DNA of 22,395 bases from CAYTZO01 sp964442525 (GTDB lineage: Bacteria; Patescibacteriota; Microgenomatia; UBA10105; UBA927). The notes below the pieces were generated by a model, which was given only the letters and a program-made list of their open reading frames with translations, did not search any database and was not told the origin of the DNA. Positions 6,743 to 14,218 of the stretch are shown in pieces (positions within the stretch are counted from its first letter, which is position 1; the number at the start of each line of letters is the position of its first letter). The stretch lies in assembly GCA_964442525.1 (NCBI GenBank), contig CAYTZO010000014.1, positions 1 to 22,395 on the forward strand. The letters run 5' to 3'. The position numbers were made by a program, and so were the translations under genes.

Positions 6743-7459
6743 ATGCAATCAAAGCCAACGTTAGTCCTTTTTGATATCGACGGAACCCTTACCAATCGGA
6801 AGGGAGATCTCAAGGAATCTCTCTGGCGGTTTCCTTACGCGGCCAAAAAACTTTTCGGGATAGAACTTAGTCTTACCGTTGACGATTACATGAGCTACAA
6901 CGGGTGGGTAGATAAGGCACAATTTTGGGATCAGCTCAAGGGAACCGGCGTCTCCAGGCGCGAATACCTAAAAAAATTTCCAAAGTTTGGCGACTATGCG
7001 GCGGAATACATGAAGATCCACGCACCGCTCTATACGGTAAATGAGGGCGGTATCGAACTTCTCACTCACCTCAGGAGTCAAAAGAACGTTTTCCTCGGCG
7101 TTATCACGGGGAATGCCCGGAAGGTTGCGCAGTGGAAGCTTGAGCGAGCTGGCCTCGCGCAATTCTTTTCCTTTGGTTTGTTCGGCGATGAAGCGGATTC
7201 AAGAAACGAACTTGCCCAAAAGGCAATTGGCAAAGCGAAAAAACATTTTCACATCACATTTTCTGCCGACCAGATCGTCATGATAGGTGATACGATCTAC
7301 GATATTGCCTGTGCACGCCACGTCGGAGCAAAAATTATTTTCGTCGTTACCGGCGGAAAGAACAGCGATTGGTCAGGGGGTCAGAAGCCCGATTTGGTGG
7401 TCAACTCACTCGGAGATCCGGCTATTCGGGAATTTTTAGGAGACCTAACCTCTTTTTAG
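6743..7459 (+). CDS. HAD family hydrolase (phosphoglycolate phosphatase-like)
   Basis: A 238-residue haloacid-dehalogenase-fold phosphatase. Motif I is LFDIDGTLT near residue 10 (nucleophile Asp and acid/base Asp); a helical cap of about 80 residues follows (WRFPYAAKKLFG to HAPLYTVNEGG); motif II is FLGVITGN; the Lys of motif III falls in QKAIGKAKKH; motif IV is MIGDTIYDIACARHVGAK. These are the features of subfamily I enzymes such as Gph and PpaX. The substrate is probably a small phosphomonoester; phosphoglycolate and nucleotide monophosphates are both possible. It begins directly after the stop of the upstream gene, and the promoter of prs starts 8 nt after its own stop. Confidence 0.88.
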   Translation: MQSKPTLVLFDIDGTLTNRKGDLKESLWRFPYAAKKLFGIELSLTVDDYMSYNGWVDKAQFWDQLKGTGVSRREYLKKFPKFGDYAAEYMKIHAPLYTVNEGGIELLTHLRSQKNVFLGVITGNARKVAQWKLERAGLAQFFSFGLFGDEADSRNELAQKAIGKAKKHFHITFSADQIVMIGDTIYDIACARHVGAKIIFVVTGGKNSDWSGGQKPDLVVNSLGDPAIREFLGDLTSF

Positions 7460-7466
7460 GATGATG

Positions 7467-7472
7467 TATAAT
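7467..7472 (+). promoter_or_regulatory. consensus -10 element for prs, leaderless type
   Basis: A perfect TATAAT ends 6 nt before the ATG at 7479. The -35 is poor, but the spacing puts the transcription start at or next to the AUG. It rules out the upstream in-frame ATG at 7461, which precedes the -10. Confidence 0.5.
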
Positions 7473-7478
7473 GATGAT

Positions 7479-8396
7479 ATGAAAGGCAGGGTTCTGTTAT
7501 TTGCAGGCAGCAGCAACGTCGCCTTAGCCCGTGATGTCGCACGAATTTTAGGCATTGAGCTCGGCAGAGTTGACCTCACGCGGTTTGCCGACGGAGAACT
7601 GCGGCCGTGGATACAAGAGGAAGTCCGAGACAAAACCGTTTTTGTGCTCGAGTCGTTTTCATACCCCATGGATGAGCACATTATGGAAATGAGTCTCATG
7701 GGAGATGCGATAGCGCGAAGCGCTCCAAAGACGATGGTCGCAATTATTCCCTACATGGGCTATGCGCGTCAGGACAAGCAACACCGGACCGGTGAACCGG
7801 TATCTGCACGGGTGATAGCCAAGTTTTTGGAAGTGAGTAAATACCAGGAGGTTATCACCATTGATCTCCATAACGACGCCATCGTTGGATTTTTTCAAAT
7901 TCCGGTTACCCATTTATCCGCCTTAGACATCCTTGCAAAAGAGATAAAAAAACTTCACTTGACCAACGGATTGGTTGTTTCTCCTGATGTGGGCGGGGTC
8001 AAACGCGCACGAAACCTTGCGTATCTGCTGAACGTGCCCATGGTCGTCATGGAAAAAAAGCGGTATCTTGACCGCTTTGATAAAAGCGAATCGTTCCAGA
8101 TTATCGGCGACGTTCGGGGCCGCGACGTTATCATCATTGACGACATCGTCTCAACCGGCGGCACAGTGCTTACAAGCGTTCAGTCCCTCCGGGCTGCAGG
8201 GGCAAAATCAGTAAGCGTATTTGCAACCCACGGAGTGCTCGCCGGCCGCGCAACGGACAACCTCAAAGAGGCAAAGCTCGCGAGTCTTGTGCTCACCGAC
8301 ACGATCGCGCTGTCAAAAGATAAGACCATTCCCAATCTGGAAGTTGTTTCCGTGGCACCGCTTATCGCCAGTGCAATCGAGCGCATGGTAGGGTAG
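7479..8396 (+). CDS. prs: ribose-phosphate pyrophosphokinase (PRPP synthetase)
   Basis: A 305-residue enzyme making PRPP from ribose-5-phosphate and ATP, the precursor of nucleotides, His and Trp. FAGSSNVALARDVARILG and RFADGELRPWI are the N-terminal blocks; IIPYMGYARQDKQHRTGEP is the flexible ATP-binding/catalytic loop; DLHNDAIVGFF is the conserved ribose-phosphate-side block; SPDVGGVKRARNLA follows; IIDDIVSTGGT (DD at 221-222) is the PRPP-binding loop of type I phosphoribosyltransferase folds. The ATG at 7479 (MKGRVLLFAGS) is chosen over 7461 because the TATAAT lies between them. PRPP synthetase has two homologous domains, and both are complete here. Confidence 0.95.
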   Translation: MKGRVLLFAGSSNVALARDVARILGIELGRVDLTRFADGELRPWIQEEVRDKTVFVLESFSYPMDEHIMEMSLMGDAIARSAPKTMVAIIPYMGYARQDKQHRTGEPVSARVIAKFLEVSKYQEVITIDLHNDAIVGFFQIPVTHLSALDILAKEIKKLHLTNGLVVSPDVGGVKRARNLAYLLNVPMVVMEKKRYLDRFDKSESFQIIGDVRGRDVIIIDDIVSTGGTVLTSVQSLRAAGAKSVSVFATHGVLAGRATDNLKEAKLASLVLTDTIALSKDKTIPNLEVVSVAPLIASAIERMVG

Positions 8397-8399
8397 AAT
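8394..8399 (+). promoter_or_regulatory. putative -10 element for recR
   Basis: TAGAAT ends 10 nt before the recR ATG and overlaps the prs stop codon. No good -35 and no Shine-Dalgarno sequence, so if used the mRNA leader would be only about 4 nt. Confidence 0.4.
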
Positions 8400-8409
8400 A
8401 ATAGCTACC

Positions 8410-9018
8410 ATGAATGTTCTTCCGAAAGCGGTTTCGCGGCTGATTGAATCCTTTGAGCGGCTACCAGGAATCGGGCCGAAGACCGCGACCAGACTGGCAT
8501 TTTATCTTCTTCATTTGCCCCGCGAAGAACTCCGTCAGTTTGCCGTTCATATAGAACGCATCAATGCCGATACCGTTCTCTGCTCAGTATGTAAAAATGT
8601 TGCAGAAGAGGATCCGTGTCCAATCTGCTCAAATCCAACTCGGGATCATGGGATCATTTGCGTCGTCGAACAGCCGACTGACGTTCTTTCTTTGGAGAAA
8701 ACCGGTTCTTACAAAGGCCTCTATCATGTACTCCACGGCGCGATTGATCCGCTCAATAACATCGGACCGGACGAAATTTACATTGCGGATCTGGTTAGGC
8801 GGGTGGCAAGTAAGGAGCCCCGAGTGTCAGAAATTATTCTTGCCACGAATCCAAACATGGAAGGGGAGGCAACGGCCATGTATATACATAAGCAATTAAA
8901 ACAATTCAATACCGTCACCGTTACTCGGTTGGCGCACGGGTTGCCTGTCGGTGCTGACATTGAGTATGCGGACGAAGTGACCCTGACAAGGGCGCTTGAG
9001 GGAAGAAGAGAATACTAA
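8410..9018 (+). CDS. recR: recombination mediator protein RecR
   Basis: A 202-residue RecR. LPGIGPKTATRLAFYLL (about 18-35) is the helix-hairpin-helix; four cysteines at 58, 61, 70 and 73 (CSVCK...CPIC) form the zinc finger; ICVVEQPTDVLSLEKTG begins the Toprim domain, with GLYHVLHGAIDPLNNIGPDEI and EIILATNPNMEGEATAMYI; ADEVTLTRALEGRRE closes the protein with the C-terminal Walker B-like region. RecR acts with RecO and RecF in loading RecA onto gapped DNA. In many bacteria recR follows dnaX and ybaB; here it is separated from them and sits behind prs. Confidence 0.96.
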   Translation: MNVLPKAVSRLIESFERLPGIGPKTATRLAFYLLHLPREELRQFAVHIERINADTVLCSVCKNVAEEDPCPICSNPTRDHGIICVVEQPTDVLSLEKTGSYKGLYHVLHGAIDPLNNIGPDEIYIADLVRRVASKEPRVSEIILATNPNMEGEATAMYIHKQLKQFNTVTVTRLAHGLPVGADIEYADEVTLTRALEGRREY

Positions 9019-9030
9019 TTTAGAATTATG
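9017..9030 (+). repeat. 14-bp copy of the IVS-element arm, at a gene start
   Basis: AATTTAGAATTATG here is identical to 15828-15841, the outer end of the left arm of the IVS-like element. Its last three bases are the ATG of the MIP18 gene. It could be a remnant arm or coincidence in AT-rich DNA. Confidence 0.35.
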
Positions 9031-9333
9031 GTAAGTAAAAAAAAGATTGAGGCAGTGCTAAAAACTATTCCCGATCCCGAGATCGGTGTTTCTCTTTGGG
9101 ATCTCGGACTCATCTACGGCATACAAATAGATTCAAAAACCGGTAACGTCGTTATTCTTATGACGCTCACGACCATCGGTTGTCCGCTCTTTAACCTTAT
9201 TGCCGATCCTATCCGCGCAGAGATTATCAAACTTCCCGGCGTGAAGGGGGTAGAGGTGGAGCTCACGTTCGAGCCGCCGTGGACGACTGAGCGGATGAGT
9301 GATGAAGCACAACGACAATTAGGCTTCAAATAG
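9028..9333 (+). CDS. MIP18/SufT-like Fe-S assembly protein
   Basis: A 101-residue protein of the MIP18 (DUF59) family. KTIPDPEIGVSLWDLGLIYGI is the conserved opening, VVILMTLTTIGCPLFNLIADPIRAEI contains the T-x-x-x-C-P motif with the reactive Cys, and VEVELTFEPPWTTERMSDEAQRQLGF is the hallmark end of the family. Members (SufT, PaaD, CIA2/MIP18) help deliver or mature iron-sulfur clusters; which client is served here cannot be told. No suf genes lie nearby. The start codon follows recR by 9 nt, lies at the end of an AT-rich repeat and has no Shine-Dalgarno site; a TACTAA at 9014-9019 could be its -10. Confidence 0.92.
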   Translation: MVSKKKIEAVLKTIPDPEIGVSLWDLGLIYGIQIDSKTGNVVILMTLTTIGCPLFNLIADPIRAEIIKLPGVKGVEVELTFEPPWTTERMSDEAQRQLGFK

Positions 9334-9335
9334 TT

Positions 9336-9353
9336 ATATTAGCATACTAATAT
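9336..9353. repeat. AT-rich inverted repeat
   Basis: ATATTAG and CTAATAT form a perfect 7-bp stem with a CATA loop, three bases after the stop of the MIP18 gene. A degenerate direct copy (CATACTAATATTAA, then CATAGTAATATATT) continues to 9371. It has no GC stem or U-run, so it is unlikely to be a terminator; it overlaps the predicted promoter of the next gene and could be an operator. Confidence 0.4.
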
Positions 9354-9367
9354 TAACATAGTAATAT
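9339..9367 (+). promoter_or_regulatory. promoter of the gene at 9375, leaderless type
   Basis: TTAGCA (9339-9344), a 17-bp spacer and TAATAT (9362-9367) precede the GTG start by 7 nt. No Shine-Dalgarno sequence is present. Confidence 0.45.
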
Positions 9368-9374
9368 ATTTTCC

Positions 9375-9851
9375 GTGAAACAATCGGGATCGATCATCGG
9401 TAAAATTACGGAAGAGCTTGGTGAGCTCGGAAAAAAAGTCGCCACAGAGACTGCCAAAGCGCCGGCCGATATAGCCTCTGCGATTTTTGAAAAAGATTCA
9501 CACGGTCAAAAATCTCCTCACGTCCAACAAGGCGAGAAAACTCAGGAACAGAAAAAAGAAAAAACACCGCTCGATCTCCTTGATGAAGCAAAGACGCAAA
9601 AAGAAAAGCAGGACTTTGCCCGAGGCGTCCTTGAGTATATAAGATCGAAGAAAGAAAAACCGGTGTCCTCGGTTTATGAAAAGAACATTATGGAAGAACG
9701 CGAAAAGAAAGAAAAACAGCAGCAACAAGCAAAGGCTGCCGCATGGCAGCAACTTCCCAATACCGGCGCGCGCGCCAGGCGGGGAGACCTGCGAAATATT
9801 TCTAAGAAGCAAGCGCATCCCGAAGTCGGGAAAAATATTAAACTGGAATAG
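9375..9851 (+). CDS. charged hypothetical protein, Microgenomates-type
   Basis: A 158-residue, Lys/Glu/Gln-rich protein beginning with GTG. The N-terminus KQSGSIIGKITEELGELGKKVATETAKAPADIASAIF is amphipathic helical. A disordered KEKT-rich centre follows, then VYEKNIMEEREKKEKQQQQAKAAAWQQL, predicted coiled coil, and a C-terminal PNTGARARRGDLRNISKKQ segment that resembles the basic, Arg-Gly-Asp-containing tails of short Microgenomates proteins of unknown function. There is no signal peptide, membrane segment or catalytic motif. The start is supported by a -10 exactly 7 nt upstream. It is followed after 5 nt by a membrane protein gene. Function unknown. Confidence 0.75.
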   Translation: MKQSGSIIGKITEELGELGKKVATETAKAPADIASAIFEKDSHGQKSPHVQQGEKTQEQKKEKTPLDLLDEAKTQKEKQDFARGVLEYIRSKKEKPVSSVYEKNIMEEREKKEKQQQQAKAAAWQQLPNTGARARRGDLRNISKKQAHPEVGKNIKLE

Positions 9852-9856
9852 CGCAT

Positions 9857-11272
9857 GTGAAGAAGAACATATTTCTCATCCTACCGATCGTTATCCTTTG
9901 GTTTTTTCTTTTCCCGATCTACCGCAACCGGGTGCCGGCGTTCGGCTGCTTTGATGACTGTTTTAACTTCATGGGTGGGTACTTTCTCAATGCGGGCAAG
10001 CGTTTATTTAGTGGAATATTTTTTAACCACCAGCCGCTTATGGCATACCTGAGCGCGGTTATCCAAAAATTTATTCAGCCCCAAACTATATATGCGCTTG
10101 TCCTTGCTCACAGAGAATTCGTTATCTTTTGGGCAATGTTGTGGGATAGCATATTGGTATTGCGGTTCGGTTGGGTAGGGTTGGGATTTATCTTCCTCTA
10201 TGAAATTACGAAAGGATTTGTGTTTGGTGAACGGTTTTTGGCAGAAGCGCTTATAATCTACCCCATTGTTTATCTGGTGGGTTTGATTGGGAAGAAACAA
10301 AGTCTTTTTGACAGAATCGTCGTTGGTATTTCCGTATGGTTTGTCGTTTTTTCCCGTGAACCGTACGTCCCGCTTGCGCTTCTTTTTCTGATGCTCCTTG
10401 GTACCCGAACGTCATTTGTTCTTTTTTTGGCTTTGTCTCTTTTGACTTTAGCCCCGCTTCCTCTCAGAGATTATTTTTTCAACGTCGTGACGGTAAACAC
10501 GATGCTTGCAAAATCGGGGAATATCGCCGCATCTGTCTTGTATCCTATTGCCGTTTTTTTCGGCGGCACGTGGAATCTTTTCCGATTCATAGAGATTGGC
10601 CTCACCGTACTTTTCTGGTTGAGTGTGCCCAAAAAAACTATATGGCTGCCGATCATTATTTTAGCGCTCGCCAATATCCGTCCAATTACGCCCGGAACAA
10701 TCTATTATCAAGCATTTCAACACCTGGTTGGGTACGGTGTGCTTCTTATGCTGGTTCTCACCAATCTTAAAAATTTTTTGTGGCTGGGATTTATCGCGCT
10801 TGCTCTATTTGCCGTGCTTTCTCCGAGTTCTTATCTTTATGATAGAGTTGATAGAAGTGCAGAGTTCACCCAAAACTACGGGCAGTATTTCGTGCCAGGG
10901 GAAGTGGTTCGTTTACTGTCGAATCCAACCGATACGTTGTTTCTGGACGGCTACGACGATCTCATTTATTGGCAGGCAAAACGGTTGTCTCCGTATTCCT
11001 ATGGTTGGTATACCTCCGTGATGCCTCAATTTGCCCTGTACACGGAAGCCCGGACAAAAATGTTTTTAGCGACTCCGCCCGATTTTTATTACGGCAGATG
11101 CGAGGGAGTGGAAATTACCTCGCTTTTGCCCGATGCTGTGATCAACGAATACGCGCGTTTTTTTTGGCAAGATCGGCCGACCTGTTTGTTCGTGAGGAGA
11201 CAGAAGCTAGAGTCCATTCCGAAGGACCGACTCGCCGAGGTTAATCGCCAATTTGAATATTCTGTGCGATAA
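9857..11272 (+). CDS. polytopic membrane protein, GT-C glycosyltransferase-like
   Basis: A 471-residue protein with about ten hydrophobic membrane segments, from KNIFLILPIVILWFFLFPIY at the N-terminus to an LWLGFIALALFAVL segment near residue 315, then a soluble extracytoplasmic C-terminal domain of about 150 residues (from SSYLYDRVDRSAEF). The first outer loop holds FGCFDDCFNFMGGYFLNAGKR and FNHQPLMAYLSAVIQKF, in the position where GT-C enzymes carry their catalytic Asp and the substrate-lipid motif. It would therefore transfer sugar from a polyprenyl-phosphate donor at the outer face; this rests on architecture, not a decisive motif. An O-antigen-ligase-like protein or flippase is an alternative. 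It starts with GTG 5 nt after the previous gene. Confidence 0.72.
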   Translation: MKKNIFLILPIVILWFFLFPIYRNRVPAFGCFDDCFNFMGGYFLNAGKRLFSGIFFNHQPLMAYLSAVIQKFIQPQTIYALVLAHREFVIFWAMLWDSILVLRFGWVGLGFIFLYEITKGFVFGERFLAEALIIYPIVYLVGLIGKKQSLFDRIVVGISVWFVVFSREPYVPLALLFLMLLGTRTSFVLFLALSLLTLAPLPLRDYFFNVVTVNTMLAKSGNIAASVLYPIAVFFGGTWNLFRFIEIGLTVLFWLSVPKKTIWLPIIILALANIRPITPGTIYYQAFQHLVGYGVLLMLVLTNLKNFLWLGFIALALFAVLSPSSYLYDRVDRSAEFTQNYGQYFVPGEVVRLLSNPTDTLFLDGYDDLIYWQAKRLSPYSYGWYTSVMPQFALYTEARTKMFLATPPDFYYGRCEGVEITSLLPDAVINEYARFFWQDRPTCLFVRRQKLESIPKDRLAEVNRQFEYSVR

Positions 11273-11273
11273 T
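11265..11273 (+). promoter_or_regulatory. extended -10 for cysS
   Basis: TG-C-GATAAT overlaps the stop of the membrane protein gene and ends 12 nt before the cysS ATG. There is no -35 at normal spacing and no Shine-Dalgarno site. Confidence 0.4.
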
Positions 11274-11285
11274 AGACCTTAAGCC

Positions 11286-12707
11286 ATGTTAAAATTCTAT
11301 AATAGCTTGTCGCGGAAAACCGAAGATTTTGTCCCTATTCATCCGCCCCACGTCGGCCTCTATACCTGCGGCATGACAGTCTACGACTACGCACACATCG
11401 GTCACGGGAAAAAATATGTCGGAGACGATATCTTGCGCCGAACGCTCAGGAGATTTAGCTATGAGGTTAATCACGTACAAAATGTCACCGATGTCGGCCA
11501 TTTGGTTTCCGATGCAGACGAAGGCGATGATAAGCTAGAGAAAGGCGCCAAGAAGGCGGGGAAAACCGTTTGGCAGGTAGCGGAGTTTTTCACCAAACAT
11601 TTTTACGATTCAATGGACAAACTCAATGTGCTCCGGCCCGACATTATCTGTAAAGCAACGGAACATATCCCGGAGCAGATTGCCCTCGTTCAGAAACTTA
11701 TTGATAAAGGATTTGCCTACGATACGGATGAGGCGGTGTATTTTGACGTAACGAAATTTAGCCGTTACGACAAATTGTTTGGGCAAAATCTTCAGGATAA
11801 AAAAATCGCCGTACGGGAAAGCGTAAGAACCGGGGAACATAAAAAACATCCCGCGGATTTTGCCCTCTGGTTTAAGCGCGTCGGAAGATTTACCGACCAC
11901 ACCATGCACTGGGATAGCCCGTGGGGGGACGGATTTCCCGGCTGGCACATTGAGTGCTCTGCCATGAGCATGAAGTATTTGGGAGAGTCTTTTGATATTC
12001 ACACCGGGGGAATCGATCACATCCCTGTGCATCACCCTAATGAAATTGCACAAAGCGAGGGAGCAACAGGAAAACCGTTTGTAAAATATTGGATACATCA
12101 TGCATTTCTCATGGTGAACGGTGAAAAGATGAGCAAGAGTCTGGGAAATATCTATACTATTGAAGATATTATGAAGAAGGGCTTTGATCCGCTTGCTCTT
12201 CGATATTTTTACTTTACTGCACATTACCGGAGTCCACAGAATTTTACCTGGGAGGCGCTCGGTAGTGTACAAAATACTCTCGATGAACTTCGTACCATAC
12301 TTTCAAACTTCAAATTGCAAATTTCAAATTTGAAAAGAACTACGATAAGTCAGGAAAAACTCTCGGAAGTTGATGAATATCGTCAGAAATTTGACCGGGC
12401 GTTGGCAGATGATCTCAATATGCCCCGGGCCCTTGCCGTGACCTGGGAAGTAATAAAATCCAATATCCCTTCACAAGATAAATATGATTTGCTTTTGGAT
12501 TTTGATGAGGTATTGGGGTTAGGGCTCGGGGATGTTCGACAAAAGAAGATTTCTGCCCCGCAAAAAGTAAAAGATCTTGTCGCCCGGAGAGAAACGCTTC
12601 GCAAGGCCGGAAAATTTGACGAGGCGGATGAGCTGAGAAAACAAATTTTCTCCCTGGGATTTGCCGTCGAAGATAGCGATTCCGGACCGAAGATTAAAAA
12701 GCGGTAA
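11286..12707 (+). CDS. cysS: cysteinyl-tRNA synthetase
   Basis: A 473-residue class I synthetase that charges tRNA(Cys). C28 in LYTCGMTVYDYAHIGH is a zinc ligand and HIGH is at 37-40; WHIECSAMSMKYLG, with the second zinc Cys, and HHPNEIAQSEG complete the zinc site; GEKMSKSLGN holds KMSKS at 281-285. The C-terminal part has the helical DALR domain (FDRALADDLNMPRALAVTW) and the short anticodon-binding tail (RRETLRKAGKFDEADELRKQIFSLGFAVED). Around residues 339-351 a repeat-like stretch (SNFKLQISNLK) interrupts a region that is normally variable; its DNA is palindromic. The start gives the canonical LKFYNSLSRKTEDF opening. It converges with the minus-strand gene only 2 bp away. Confidence 0.97.
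   Translation: MLKFYNSLSRKTEDFVPIHPPHVGLYTCGMTVYDYAHIGHGKKYVGDDILRRTLRRFSYEVNHVQNVTDVGHLVSDADEGDDKLEKGAKKAGKTVWQVAEFFTKHFYDSMDKLNVLRPDIICKATEHIPEQIALVQKLIDKGFAYDTDEAVYFDVTKFSRYDKLFGQNLQDKKIAVRESVRTGEHKKHPADFALWFKRVGRFTDHTMHWDSPWGDGFPGWHIECSAMSMKYLGESFDIHTGGIDHIPVHHPNEIAQSEGATGKPFVKYWIHHAFLMVNGEKMSKSLGNIYTIEDIMKKGFDPLALRYFYFTAHYRSPQNFTWEALGSVQNTLDELRTILSNFKLQISNLKRTTISQEKLSEVDEYRQKFDRALADDLNMPRALAVTWEVIKSNIPSQDKYDLLLDFDEVLGLGLGDVRQKKISAPQKVKDLVARRETLRKAGKFDEADELRKQIFSLGFAVEDSDSGPKIKKR
12301..12340 (+). repeat. low-complexity palindromic repeat inside cysS
   Basis: The stretch consists of near-copies of TTTCAAA/TTCAAATT and contains a perfect 14-bp palindrome TTTCAAATTTGAAA at 12322-12335. It is translated in frame as SNFKLQISNLK between the catalytic and DALR domains. 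Confidence 0.55.
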
Positions 12708-12709
12708 TA

Positions 12710-13096
12710 TCATTTCCCCGCGACAATTTCAGTTGCGCTTAATGTCCGTTTTGCGGCGAGCATGGTCGGCGGATCAACGGTGATCGTGAGCACTGCCCCG
12801 GGTAAAGCGGATCCGGTACGAAACCCTGCGGGAGGCGTTACCGTCCATGTCCCCAGGCTTTTGGTTGAGTCGGTAAAGCGCAGGTTGCTCACGACAATTG
12901 TGCCGTCGGCATTGACGCTTGTGACGACACCGGTCACTTTGATCAGACCCGGTGCGGCTGCCCGCGTCTGGATGTTTGCCGTATCATCCCGGGGATTACT
13001 CGTGCGGTTGAGGATGGAGCTAAATATGATAGCAATGACAATCAGTCCCAGACTGCCCAGGATATAGGGGAGCGTGTTTGACTGTTTCGGCTTCAT
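12710..13096 (-). CDS. membrane-anchored small secreted protein, unknown
   Basis: A 128-residue protein on the minus strand. An N-terminal KPKQSN is followed by a single membrane segment (PYILGSLGLIVIAIIFSSIL, about 10-29) and an outer part of about 95 residues with a beta-rich region (LIKVTGVVTSVNADGTIVVSNLRF, TWTVTPPAGF, GAVLTITVDP) that looks like an OB or similar small barrel. No family was recognised. The ATG at 13096 is preferred to 13105 because a TTGACA-18-AACAAT promoter ends 7 nt before it, while the 13105 ATG overlaps the -10. It converges with cysS and diverges from rmuC; the two start regions share about 60 bp of promoter DNA. Confidence 0.72.
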   Translation of the reverse strand: MKPKQSNTLPYILGSLGLIVIAIIFSSILNRTSNPRDDTANIQTRAAAPGLIKVTGVVTSVNADGTIVVSNLRFTDSTKSLGTWTVTPPAGFRTGSALPGAVLTITVDPPTMLAAKRTLSATEIVAGK

Positions 13097-13103
13097 TCCC
13101 CTC

Positions 13104-13133
13104 ATTGTTCCACCTTACTCCGCTCACTGTCAA
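13104..13133 (-). promoter_or_regulatory. promoter for the minus-strand gene, leaderless type
   Basis: On the minus strand, consensus TTGACA (13133-13128), an 18-bp spacer and AACAAT (13109-13104) end 7 nt before the ATG at 13096. It lies back to back with the rmuC promoter. Confidence 0.5.
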
Positions 13134-13136
13134 GTG

Positions 13137-13145
13137 TGTTACAAT
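13137..13145 (+). promoter_or_regulatory. extended -10 for rmuC
   Basis: TG-T-TACAAT. The upstream in-frame ATG (13144) overlaps this hexamer, so the ATG at 13159, 13 nt downstream of it, is the likelier start. Confidence 0.45.
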
Positions 13146-13158
13146 GGCTACACCGTTT

Positions 13159-14193
13159 ATGCAGCCTGATTTTGTTTCCCTTGTTGTTGTCATTGTAGCC
13201 GGATTTGCCGTGCTTGCCTGGCTTGTCAAGAAAGAGCTCGGGAAACTCACGGAAAAAAAAGACGATACGACCCTCACGGAATGGCTTAAAAGCATGCAGT
13301 CGACGATTGAGCATACGAATAAAACCCTCAACGAAGCCATGCGGGGCTCTACCAGCGATGTCGCGAAACTTCTTCAATCAAACACGAAACAGCTCAATGA
13401 ACGGCTTGACACGGCTGCCCGGGTCATCGGTGACCTCAAGCGGAACCTCGGAGAAATGAGCGAAGTAGGCAAGGGCATCCGGTCTCTCCAGGAGTTTTTG
13501 CAGTCGCCCAAACTTCGCGGCAACATCGGTGAGCAGGTCCTCAAAGACATGATCGGTCAGACATTTCCGAAAAATTCGTTTCATCTCCAGTATCAGTTTC
13601 GGTCTGGGGTCAAAGTTGACGCAGTTCTTAAAACCGATGCGGGACTTCTGTGTATTGACAGTAAGTTTCCCATGGAAAACTTTACGCTCATGCACAAGGG
13701 AGAAACGGAAATCGAGCGAGTGCAAGCCAAAAGAGCATTTGTCGCAGACGTAAAAAAACACATAAGCGACATTGCCAAAAAATATATTTTGCCTGAGGAA
13801 GGGACCATGGATTTTGCCCTCATGTATATTCCGTCCGAGTCGGTCTACTATGAAATTGCCAACATGGGGGAGCTCATGGATTTTGCGCGGAAAAACCGCG
13901 TCTATCCGGTTTCTCCCAATACGCTCTACGCGCATCTTCAGGTGTTGCTTTTGAGCTTTCAGGGGAAGGAGCTTGAGCAGAAATCGCGGGAAGTCTTTCG
14001 GCTTCTTCGGGCCATGCAAAAAGACTACAGCAAGGTGGAAGAAAACCTTGGCGTTCTGGGCCGCCACGTCAATAACGCCTATAATTCCATGAGTAGTGTC
14101 GCTTCGACGTTTAATCTGTTGGGCCAAAAACTTTCCCGTACCCAAACGTTAGGGGAAATGTCGGAAGAACCCAGGCAGTTGGAAATGGAATAA
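13159..14193 (+). CDS. rmuC: DNA recombination protein RmuC
   Basis: A 344-residue RmuC. An N-terminal membrane segment (FVSLVVVIVAGFAVLAWLV, about 4-24) is followed by a long coiled coil (WLKSMQSTIEHTNKTLNEAM to LGEMSEVGKGIRSLQEFL) and then the conserved RmuC core: LQSPKLRGNIGEQVL, FRSGVKVDAVLK, LLCIDSKFPMENF with the D-x-K of a PD-(D/E)XK-like nuclease fold, FALMYIPSESVYYEI and VYPVSPNTLYAHLQVLLLSFQG. RmuC limits inversions at short inverted repeats in E. coli; the biochemical activity is presumed nucleolytic. It is shorter than E. coli RmuC, with a reduced coiled coil. The start is chosen from the extended -10; 13144 is the alternative and adds five residues. Confidence 0.93.
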   Translation: MQPDFVSLVVVIVAGFAVLAWLVKKELGKLTEKKDDTTLTEWLKSMQSTIEHTNKTLNEAMRGSTSDVAKLLQSNTKQLNERLDTAARVIGDLKRNLGEMSEVGKGIRSLQEFLQSPKLRGNIGEQVLKDMIGQTFPKNSFHLQYQFRSGVKVDAVLKTDAGLLCIDSKFPMENFTLMHKGETEIERVQAKRAFVADVKKHISDIAKKYILPEEGTMDFALMYIPSESVYYEIANMGELMDFARKNRVYPVSPNTLYAHLQVLLLSFQGKELEQKSREVFRLLRAMQKDYSKVEENLGVLGRHVNNAYNSMSSVASTFNLLGQKLSRTQTLGEMSEEPRQLEME

Positions 14194-14218
14194 ATCACCC
14201 AGATTTCCGCTACGGTCT

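Noticed and set aside
11610..12272. 220-codon open frame on the minus strand through cysS
   Set aside because: Shadow of cysS, which has HIGH and KMSKS in place.
13378..14145. 255-codon open frame on the minus strand through rmuC
   Set aside because: Antisense to RmuC, whose core motifs are all present; the reverse product has no recognisable fold.
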